From Blastocatellia bacterium (GTDB lineage: Bacteria > Acidobacteriota > Blastocatellia > UBA7656 > JADIYM01): a stretch of DNA of 5,187 bases. Below are positions 1 through 5,187 of the stretch, in pieces; the first letter of the stretch is position 1, and each line of letters begins with the position of its first letter. The DNA lies in NCBI GenBank assembly GCA_016705245.1, contig JADIYM010000036.1:1-5187 (forward strand), given 5' to 3'. The position numbers and the translations under genes are program-made. The notes beneath the pieces are model-generated. The model ran no database searches. It saw only the letters and a list, made by a program, of their open reading frames with translations, and was not told where the DNA came from.

Positions 1-450
1 ACCGCGATGTGGCATCCGCGGAGGAATCCGCTGCACAGGGTCTCCCACGCGAGCGAAATGGTTTACGTCCCGAAGAGCGTGCAGCAGCGACGCCTGCACA
101 AGGCATTTCTTCGTTATCACGACGCGGCCAACTGGCCGCTGCTGCGTGAGGCCTTGCGCCGCATGGGTCGGGCCGACCTGATCGGTAGCGGCAAGCGCCA
201 CCTCATTCCGGCGTGGCAACCGCCGCAACGAAGCGCCGCCCGGGCCGCGCCACTCAAGCAGCGTGCGGCCAGGATCCTGACGCAGCATACCGGCCTGCCG
301 CCCCAGGTCGCGACGACCGACCGCGGGAGTCGCGATCCCGGGGGGGGCGGACGTCCTGTCAGCGGTCACGCCACGGGCACTGCTGCAGCGCGTTCTTCAC
401 GAAATGCCAAACGCCAGCCTGCCGGTTCACGTCGAGGGCCACCACGTTGA
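1..450 (+). CDS. ygiQ: YgiQ-family radical SAM protein, C-terminal end (5' truncated)
   Basis: This is the last part of a YgiQ (UPF0313) radical SAM protein; the N-terminal body with the Fe-S cluster cysteines lies upstream of the window. Seen in frame 1: TAM near the left edge, then NPLHRV, VYVPKSVQQRRLHKAFLRYH, NWPLLREALRRMGRADLIG, GKRHLIPAWQP and, at about 274-303, ILTQHTGLPP, a tail I recognise from YgiQ proteins. The residues after TAMW (HPRR) differ from the usual H-S-G-R/K pattern, so a small compensated error is possible there. YgiQ proteins normally stop soon after the TQHTGLPP tail. Here the frame stays open to a TGA at 448-450 through low-complexity sequence containing a run of eight G (340-347), so the true stop was probably lost to an indel and the residues after about 315 are doubtful. 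The molecular function of YgiQ is poorly defined. Family assignment is confident; the 3' end is not. Confidence 0.85.
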   Translation, partial: TAMWHPRRNPLHRVSHASEMVYVPKSVQQRRLHKAFLRYHDAANWPLLREALRRMGRADLIGSGKRHLIPAWQPPQRSAARAAPLKQRAARILTQHTGLPPQVATTDRGSRDPGGGGRPVSGHATGTAAARSSRNAKRQPAGSRRGPPR

Positions 451-467
451 ATGGCGGCATCGAACCC
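316..467. other. Unassigned stretch between ygiQ tail and LOG gene
   Basis: About 150 bases not explained by either neighbour. Plus frame 2 is open here (ending at TAG 482-484) and reads ADVLSAVTPRALLQRVLHE, then MPNASLPVHVEGHHVEW. The minus strand, in the codon-aligned frame, has a short ORF of 33 codons (ATG at 460-458, TGA at 361-359) reading MPPFNVVALDVNRQAGVWHF and on to NALQQCPWRDR. I recognise neither. The minus ORF would overlap the likely LOG start, which argues against it unless the LOG gene starts at 468 or later. The stretch may hold the real ygiQ stop, a short spacer and the LOG leader. Confidence 0.3.
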
Positions 468-1051
468 GTGGCAGGCGGGGGTAGCGTCTGCGTTTATTGC
501 GCGTCCAGCAACGCCTGCGCACCGCATTACCGCGAAGCGGCGTATCGGCTCGGCCGGGGCTCGCCGCTGCAGGTCATGCGGTCGTGTACGGCGGCGGGCG
601 CGTGGGCTCGATGGGGGCTCTGGCGGCCGGCGTGCTCGACGCGGGTGGCAGGATCGTCGGAGTGATCCCGCGTTTCATGCGGGATCTCGAATGGGGTCAT
701 GGCGGTTTGTCGGAGCTGCACGTCGTCGAGGACATGCGCGCCCGCGCTATCAGATGCTGGCACGTGCCCGCGCGGTCGTGGCATTGCCCGGCGGTACCGG
801 CACGCTCGAGGAATTGCTCGAGGCCACGACGCTCAAGCGCCCGGGCTCTTCTCGGGGCCCATCGTGCTCGTGAATACCGGGGGCTACTGCCGCACCTCAA
901 CGCGCTCCTCGAAGCAGCGATCGAGCAGCGATTCATGGATCCTGTACATCGGGCGCTGTGGGCAGCTGGTTCCGGAGCCATCGGATGTCGCTGGCGCACT
1001 GTCGGCCGGTTCGGCTGGCGGCCCGGTCCGCGCGGATTCGCAACCGTTTGA
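468..1051 (+). CDS. LOG-family (TIGR00730-type) phosphoribohydrolase, frame-disrupted
   Basis: Rossmann-fold protein of the LOG / 'lysine decarboxylase-like' family. Characterised members release free cytokinin bases by hydrolysing nucleoside 5'-monophosphates to base plus ribose 5-phosphate; bacterial members often act on AMP or are uncharacterised. Stitched order: SVCVYCASS at the N-terminus (frame 3, about 480-506), HAVVYGGGRVGSMGAL (frame 2, nucleotide-binding loop), VIGVIPRF-like GVIPRFMRDLEWGHGGL, SELHVVEDMRAR, then VVALPGGTGTLEELLE (frame 1, the family PGGxGTxxE active-site motif, about 778-822), GPIVLVNTGGY (frame 3) and HLNALLEAAIEQRFMDPVHR (frame 2). Frame changes fall near 555, 745, 840, 888 and 964. 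The first four behave as single-base losses. The start is chosen as GTG 468 because it closely precedes the family N-terminus; TTG 447 is an alternative, and I see no strong ribosome binding site. The end is uncertain: frame 2 stops at 1049-1051, frame 3 at 1113-1115. The stitched length of about 195 residues suits the family. Confidence 0.88.
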
Positions 1052-1123
1052 CGTCAACCGGATGCGGGCGGCGACGGGCGAGGCGCGTTACAGTCACGTC
1101 CCCGGGGCACCCTGACACTACCC

Positions 1124-1128
1124 GAGGA
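1124..1128 (+). promoter_or_regulatory. Ribosome binding site for the small protein at 1134
   Basis: GAGGA lies five bases before ATG 1134. It is the clearest Shine-Dalgarno sequence in the window and fixes the start of the downstream small gene. I found no convincing sigma-70 promoter in the 80 bases upstream, although a TTGACG occurs at 1048-1053. Confidence 0.6.
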
Positions 1129-1133
1129 TTGCC

Positions 1134-1521
1134 ATGAGTTCTGCCCAGGATCCGCGAATGGACACTGCCGATCTCTATCGTGAAGAACTGATCACGGACC
1201 GCAAGATGGCACGATTCGGGTACTGGTCCCGATCACGGTGGACGGGGCCGTCGATTCCGGCGGGAACACCTTTACGTCGGGCAGGCCCAGGTCATGACTC
1301 CGATGGGGCGCTGCCAATTTCCTTCGAGATTCCGGGGAAGACGCTTGCGGAGGCCGTCACGGCGTATCCCGCCGGTTTGCGCAAGGCCATCGCCGAGACG
1401 GAACGCGAACTGCAGGAACTCAGACGCCAGGCCTCTCGTCCATCGTGATCCCGGAGGGCGGCGCCGGTGCCTGGAAGGGTTCGGCGGCAAGGGACCGGGC
1501 GGCGGACTTCAGATCCCGTAG
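1134..1521 (+). CDS. Small conserved protein of unknown function with glycine-rich C-terminus, frame-disrupted
   Basis: Not assigned a function. Stitching frames gives about 130 residues: an acidic start with DTADLYREELITDRKM, then GTIRVLVPITVDGAVDSG, then LYVGQAQVMTPMGALPISFE, then IPGKTLAEAVTAYPAGLRKA, a charged helix-like IAETERELQELRRQAS, then IVIPEGGAG and a glycine-rich tail LEGFGGKGPGGGLQIP ending at TAG 1519-1521. The frame changes (near 1207, 1260, 1306, 1440 and 1470) all run in the direction of single-base losses, most next to G runs, and each one restores sensible sequence. From memory, proteobacteria have small uncharacterised cytoplasmic proteins with the same YREE...DR..GTIR, GALPISFE and Gly-rich ...IQ-P layout, but I cannot confirm a family name. 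There is no signal peptide or membrane segment. ATG 1134 is supported by the GAGGA at 1124. The gene is convergent with cysNC. That it is a real gene is likely; its role is unknown. Confidence 0.75.
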
Positions 1522-1561
1522 CGCCCGGTCCCCGTGGAGGTCCCGCAAGGCGCCGGGGCGC
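1521..1561. terminator. Possible bidirectional hairpin between convergent genes
   Basis: The 39-base gap between the small gene's stop and the cysNC stop has near-complementary ends: CGCCCGG (1522-1528) against CCGGGGCG (1553-1560), pairing with one bulged G, and G1521 can pair with C1561. The stem is GC-only with a loop of about 24 bases and no T tract on either side, so it is a weak candidate for an intrinsic terminator. Its position exactly between two converging stops is the main support. Confidence 0.35.
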
Positions 1562-3452
1562 TAGAGAACGCCGCGTTCTTCCAGCAGGTGAACGACACCG
1601 GCTGCCGCCTGCTCCGCGCTGGCATCACCCTGCGTCCACGATGAACTCGGCATGCTCCGGTGCCTCGTACGGCGAGTCGATGCCCGTGAAGTTCTTGATC
1701 TGTCCCTTTACCGCGCGGGCATACAGGCCCTTGGGGTCACGCCGGACGCATTCCTCGATCGGTGTCGACGTAGATCTCCAGGAACTCGTTCTCGCCAACC
1801 AGCTCGCGCACCATGCGCCGCTCGGCCCGGAACGGCGAAATGAACGAACACAGCACGATGAGTCCTGCGTCGACGAAAAGCTTGGCGGTTTCCCCCGACG
1901 CGGCGATATGTCTCGACCCGGTCGGCATCGGTAAAACCGAGATCGCGGTTCAGGCCATGACGGACGTTGTCGCCGTCGAGCATGTAGGTATGGACGCCCC
2001 GACGGTGCAGGGCCTGCTCGACGAGGTTGGCGATCGTCGATTTCCCGGAGCCCGACAGCCCGGTGAACCACAGGATTGCCGGGCGGTGGCCGTTCAGTTG
2101 TCCCGCGCGCGCCTTTGTCGATGAGCAGATCCTGACGATGGACATTGGTCGCGGCGTCAAGCCGAAGGAAACCATGCCGGCTCCGGCCGTGGAGTTCGTG
2201 AACCGGTCGATGACGATGAATGCACCGGTCTCGCGGTTCTCGTCGTAGGGGTCGAAGGCCACCGGCAGTGACGTCGACAGGTTGCAGAACCCGATTTCGT
2301 TGAGCGTCAGCGTGCGCCCCGCCAGATGCTCGAGAGTATTGACGTCGACCTTGTGCTTGAGCGCCGTGATACGCGCGGGCACGAACTTTGTGCCGATCCG
2401 GATCAGGTACGAGCGGCCCGGCAGCAAGGGATCGTCCGACATCCAGAGGATGTGGGCGGCGAACTGGTCGGTGACCTCCGGCCGCTCCGTGTTGCGGCTC
2501 AACACGTCGCCGCGGGCCACGTCGACCTCGTCGGCGAGCGTGATCGTGACCGGGTCGCCGGCGCGTGCCTCGGAGGTCGCCATCGTAGGTCACGAGCCGC
2601 GCGACGGTGCTTTCCTTCCCGGACGCGGCGACCGTCACGCGGTCTCCGGGGCGGATCGTTCCCGACGCCACGGTGCCCGAGAAGCCGCGGAAATCCAGAT
2701 TCGGCCGGTTGACCCACTGCACCGGGAGGCGGAACGGCTTTGCCGCGACATCCTGGTCGAGATCGATGCCTTCCAGGTGCCTCGAGCAGCGGGTCGGGCC
2801 CTCGTGCCAGGGCATGTGGGTCGAGCGGCTCGTGACGTTGTCACCGAAGCGTGCCGACATCGGAATCGCCACGATGGACTGGAAATGCAGTCCGCGTGCG
2901 AACTCGAGATAGTCCGCCAGGATGTGGTGGAAGGTCGAACCGGAATAATCGACCAGTCGATCTTGTTGACGGCGACGACGACGTGCCGGATGCCGAGCAG
3001 CGAACAGATATAGCTGTGGCGCTTGGTCTGCGTCAGCACGCCCTTGCGCGCGTCGATCAGGATCACGGCCAGATCGGAGTTCGAGGCGCCGGTTGCCATG
3101 TTGCGCGTGTACTGCTCGTGGCCCGGTGTGTCGGCGACGATGAACGACCGCTTGTCGGTCGTGAAGAAGCGGTAGGCCACGTCGATGGTGATGCCCTGTT
3201 CACGCTCTGCCTCGAGACCGTCGACCAGTAGCGCGAAGTCGATGTCATCGCCGGTGGTGCCGTGTTTGCGGCTGTCTTTCTCGAGCGTTGCCAGCTGGTC
3301 CTCGAAGATCAGCTTGGTGTCGTAGAGCAGGCGGCCGATCAGCGTCGACTTGCCGTCATCGACGGCGCCGCAGGTCAGGAAGCGCAGCAGCCCTTGTCAT
3401 GGGCGACGGCCTGTTCGACCGAGGGCGCGGCATTCGGGTGACTGTGCGACAT
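1561..3452 (-). CDS. cysNC: Bifunctional CysN-CysC: ATP sulfurylase GTPase subunit fused to APS kinase, frame-disrupted
   Basis: The N-terminal two thirds is CysN, the GTPase subunit that drives sulfate adenylylation by CysD. The C-terminal third is CysC, which phosphorylates APS to PAPS. CysN motifs in order: MSHSHPNAAPSVEQAVAHDK leader, GAVDDGKST P-loop (about 3369-3343), GITID switch, DTPGHEQ (G3), NKID (G4, about 2960), then barrel sequence such as WVNRPNLDFRGFSGTVASG, ILWMSDDPLLPGRSYLI and HKVDVNTLEHLAG. CysC follows without a stop: ILWFTGLSGSGKSTIANLVE (P-loop, about 2060-2033), DGDNVRHGLNRDLGF, FISPFRAER (the family phosphoserine position), GLYARAVKGQIKNFTGIDSP, and a C-terminal HLLEERGVL ending at TAG 1563-1561. 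The roughly 630-residue stitched length fits NodQ/CysNC fusions. Frame changes lie near 3395, 2958, 2570, 2160, 2108, 1894, 1761 and 1628, with a garbled spot near 2790. ATG 3452 overlaps the cysD stop as TGATG, which suggests translational coupling. All key motifs survive. Confidence 0.93.
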
Positions 3453-4398
3453 CAGAAGTACCCCGCGCTTCTTCTTCTCCATCGAGGCGGCTTCGTCGGT
3501 GTCGATGAGGCGGCCCGACCGCTCCGACGTCCGGGTCACGAGCATCTCGGCGATGATGTCGTCGAGCGTGGCGGCGTCGGATTCGATCGCCGCAGACAGC
3601 GGATAGCAGCCGAGCGAGCGGAAGCGCACGACGCGGATCTCCTCCTTCTCGCCGGGCAGCAGCGGCATGCGGTCGTCGTCGCGCATGATCCACTGACCGC
3701 CGCGGTGGACGACCGGCCGGGGTGCGGCGAGGTACAGCGGAACGATCGGGATTCCCTCGAAGCGCGTGTACTCCCAGATGTCGAGTTCGGTCCAGTTCGA
3801 GAGCGGGAAGACCCGGATGGTCTCGCCCTTGTTGATGCGGGTGTTGTACAGCGTCCAGAGTTCCGGCCGCTGGTTGCGGGGATCCCAGACGTGTCCAGCG
3901 GAGCGGAACGAAAATACGCGCTCTTTGGCGCGGCTCTTCTCCTCGTCGCGGCGGGCTCCGCCGAAGGCGGCGTCGAAGCCGTACTTGTCCAGCGCCTGCT
4001 TGAGCGCCTCGGTCTTCATCACCTGCGTATGCAGCGACGAACCGGAGTCGACGGGATTGACGCCGCGGCGTATGCCGTCCTCGTTCACGTAGACCAGGAG
4101 CTTGACGCCATAGCGCTCCGCGATCGAGTCGCGGTGGCGGATCATGTCGCGGAACTTCCAGGTCGTGTCGACATGGAGCAGCGGAAACGGCAGCGGCCCG
4201 GGCGCGAACGCCTTCACCGCCAGGTGCAGCATCACCCCGGAGTCCTTGCCGATCGAGTACAGCATGACCGGGTTCTCGAACTCGGCCACGACCTCGCGGA
4301 TGATGGCGATCGATTCGGCTTCAAGCCGTTTTAGGTGGGCGGGCAGTGGCCGGTGTGCGGCGACGGATTGGGATTCAGGGGATGGCAGCTACCGACAT
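3452..4398 (-). CDS. cysD: Sulfate adenylyltransferase subunit 2 (CysD), frame-disrupted at both ends
   Basis: Catalytic PP-loop subunit of ATP sulfurylase; it makes APS and pyrophosphate from ATP and sulfate in complex with CysN. One long clean frame holds most of the protein: EFENPVMLYSIGKDSGVMLH with the SxGKDS PP-loop (4256-4239), HVDTTWKFRDM, DSGSSLHTQVMKTEALKQAL, FGGARRDEEKSRAKERVFSF, NTRINKGETIRVFPLSNWTE, LDIWEYTRFEGIPIVPLY and, near the end, RTSERSGRLIDTDEAASMEK. Near 3463, in a G run, the frame must change by two lost bases or one gained base to reach the family ending GYF and TGA 3454-3452; uncorrected, it would read into the cysN leader. Upstream of the clean frame another frame gives HLKRLEAESIAIIREVVAEF, the normal CysD N-terminus. 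No start codon lies in that frame, so ATG 4398 (MSVAAIP) is chosen, which needs two single-base losses between 4384 and 4330. An in-frame ATG at 4419 is an alternative. The start is therefore uncertain; the identity is not. Confidence 0.95.
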
Positions 4399-4420
4399 CG
4401 GGTCTTTCTCAACTCTCATT

Positions 4421-4480
4421 CCGGTACCGGGCACCGGTCATATGCAGGGCGCACGAGGACAGGCCGGCATAGTGCCCGGC
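4421..4480. repeat. Short inverted repeats in the cysD leader
   Basis: Immediately upstream of the cysD start region is a perfect 10-base palindrome CCGGTACCGG (4421-4430), whose first half also pairs with ACCGG at 4433-4437. Further upstream, GCCGG (4463-4467) faces CCGGC (4476-4480) across a short loop. They could fold in the cysD leader RNA or form an operator. Such GC-only repeats also arise easily by chance at this base composition. Confidence 0.3.
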
Positions 4481-4507
4481 TTCTGCGTCGAACGGTAATT
4501 GTCGATC

Positions 4508-4525
4508 GCTCTTTATACATAGTCA
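4508..4525 (-). promoter_or_regulatory. AT-rich patch, possible cysD promoter -10 region
   Basis: An AT-rich island in otherwise GC-rich sequence. Read on the minus strand it contains TATGTATAAAG, with TATAAA at 4517-4512, about 115 bases before the proposed cysD start. I see no matching TTGACA-like -35 element at 16-18 bases, so this is a weak suggestion. Cysteine regulon promoters are often activator-dependent (CysB in enteric bacteria), which would fit a poor -35, but no CysB site can be identified by eye. Confidence 0.22.
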
Positions 4526-4553
4526 CGGCGTCGCAAAATGACCGCGACGATGG

Positions 4554-4602
4554 TCCCGGAGGGCGCTACAGGTGCCGGAAACGGGCGGCAAGTACTCCGG
4601 GA
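4554..4602. repeat. Nested inverted repeat downstream of the dehydrogenase gene
   Basis: A perfect 8-base inverted repeat, TCCCGGAG (4554-4561) and CTCCGGGA (4595-4602), encloses a second perfect stem, TGCCG (4573-4577) with CGGCA (4586-4590). It starts about 22 bases after the dehydrogenase stop in the direction of transcription. A terminator or a 3' stabilising hairpin is the simplest reading. No T tract follows directly; a weaker GACC/GGTC stem followed by ATTTTG comes next on the minus strand (4555 to about 4535). Confidence 0.4.
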
Positions 4603-4624
4603 AGACGCTGGGGTGTCGGCTCTT

Positions 4625-5187
4625 TCACAGACCCCCGAGGCACAGGTACTTGATTTCCAGGTAATCATCGAGCCCGTACCGGGAGCCTTCGCGGCCTATC
4701 CCGCTTTCCTTGACGCCGCCAAACGGGGCCAGTTCGGTGGAAATCAGCCCGGAATTGATGCCGACAATGCCAGCCCTCCAGCGCTTCCGCCACCGGCCAC
4801 GGCCGACGTCGCGGCTGTAGAAGTAGGCCGCGAGTCCGTATTCCGTCGCATTGGCAATGCGGATGGCTTCCTCATCGGTCCGGAAACGCAGCAGGGGGCG
4901 ACCGGACCAAAGGTTTCCTCCCGCATCACGAGCATGTCGGCGGTGACGCCGGTCAGTACCGTGGGCTGGAAGTAATGCCCCGTCGGCTCCGGCCCGCGCG
5001 ATCCTCCCACGACGACGCGACCACCCCGGGCGACGGCGTCCGCGACGTGCTGTTCGACCTTGCGCACGGCGTTTTCGTCAATCAGAGGGCCGATCTGTGT
5101 CCCGGCATCGAGGCCGTTGCCTACGCGGAATGCGCAGACGACCTCGGCCAGTCGTGCGGCAAACCGGTCGTATATGCCGTCCTGCAC
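4625..5187 (-). CDS. gabD: NAD(P)-dependent succinate-semialdehyde dehydrogenase, C-terminal part (5' truncated)
   Basis: C-terminal portion of an aldehyde dehydrogenase of the GabD type, which oxidises succinate semialdehyde to succinate in GABA and related catabolism. The window enters at VQDGIYDRFAARLAEVV, so the catalytic cysteine loop, normally some 15-20 residues earlier in this family, lies just outside. Visible: GTQIGPLIDENAVRKVEQHV, YFQPTVLTGVTADMLVMREE with ETFGPVAP (the conserved Glu that contacts the cofactor), then after a one-base loss near 4896 FRTDEEAIRIANATEYGLAA, YFYSRDVGR, GIVGINSGLISTELAPFGGV, KESGIGREGSRYGLDDYLEI and KYLCLGGL with TGA at 4627-4625. About ten residues between VGR and AGIVG (4763-4793) are garbled; the bases suggest small compensating indels in the expected W-R-V-A-E-A-L-E stretch. 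The ISTELAPFGG...SGIGREGS and DYLEIKYLCLG ending favours GabD over other dehydrogenases, but substrate is inferred only. The stop lies about 227 bases upstream of cysD, so co-transcription is uncertain. Confidence 0.88.

Noticed and set aside
340..347. Run of eight G as a phase-variation tract
   Set aside because: It lies past the conserved end of ygiQ, in a sequence with many run-length errors, and no surface or defence gene is nearby.
527..999. Minus-strand open frames opposite the LOG gene
   Set aside because: They lie across the conserved plus-strand GGGRVGSMG and PGGTGTLEE motifs and are Arg/Pro/Ser-rich, so they are shadows.
1049..1056. Palindrome TGACGTCA as a regulatory site
   Set aside because: It overlaps a likely LOG stop region, is only 8 bases, and no partner site or promoter supports it.
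1625..2872. A 415-codon minus-strand open frame that could be taken for one protein
   Set aside because: Its two ends are CysN and CysC in frame, but the middle is out of frame; the true protein there is read in other frames.
1561..3452. NodQ-type fusion as a sign of a symbiosis (Nod factor) locus
   Set aside because: CysN-CysC fusions are widespread in proteobacterial sulfate assimilation, and no nod genes or sulfotransferase are present here.
3288..4334. Long plus-strand open frame of 348 codons opposite cysD
   Set aside because: It is antisense to clear CysD sequence and is Arg/Gly/Val-rich without motifs, as expected for a shadow frame in GC-rich DNA. Plus-strand frames at 2282-3013 and 1813-2124 are rejected for the same reason.
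4399..4624. A SAM or other sulfur-responsive riboswitch upstream of cysD
   Set aside because: I could not find a recognisable conserved core; only short GC-rich stems are visible.
1..5187. A cluster of decaying pseudogenes or an exotic recoding system using programmed frameshifts
   Set aside because: Breaks occur at different sites without a shared slippery motif, in unrelated genes on both strands, with motifs intact. Sequence error is the simpler explanation.

Overview
The window is a GC-rich stretch of bacterial chromosome carrying six recognisable genes. All are ordinary housekeeping or sulfur-assimilation genes. The organism is probably a beta- or gammaproteobacterium: the ygiQ tail, the two-subunit ATP sulfurylase with a CysN-CysC fusion and the GabD-type dehydrogenase are all common there. 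That is an inference from family resemblance, not a phylogeny. I see no mobile element, CRISPR array, rRNA or tRNA gene.

Layout. On the plus strand are the C-terminal end of a YgiQ-family radical SAM protein (1 to about 315, open frame to 450), a LOG-family phosphoribohydrolase (about 468-1051), and a small conserved protein of unknown function with a glycine-rich tail (1134-1521). These converge on the minus-strand genes, with only 39 bases between the two stop codons (1521 and 1561), and that gap can fold into a hairpin. On the minus strand, in order of transcription, are the C-terminal part of a succinate-semialdehyde dehydrogenase (5187 down to 4625), a roughly 225-base gap with inverted repeats and an AT-rich patch, cysD (about 4398-3452) and a cysN-cysC fusion (3452-1561). 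The cysD stop and the cysNC start overlap as TGATG.

Function. CysD and the CysN half form ATP sulfurylase, which makes adenosine 5'-phosphosulfate (APS) from sulfate and ATP with GTP hydrolysis. The CysC half phosphorylates APS to PAPS. Together the two genes cover activation of sulfate for reduction to cysteine or for sulfation. The neighbours (ygiQ, LOG, the small protein, gabD) have no evident link to this pathway.

The main caution is quality. Nearly every gene is readable only by changing frame several times, about twenty apparent one- or two-base indels in 5.2 kb, mostly at G/C runs. Once the frames are stitched together, the proteins are full of intact family motifs. This is what an unpolished read or draft assembly looks like, more than a cluster of pseudogenes. 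Gene boundaries below are therefore given for the stitched genes, not for single open frames. I found no convincing novel system. The best leads are the small unknown protein, the unexplained stretch at 316-467 and the folded leader between gabD and cysD.
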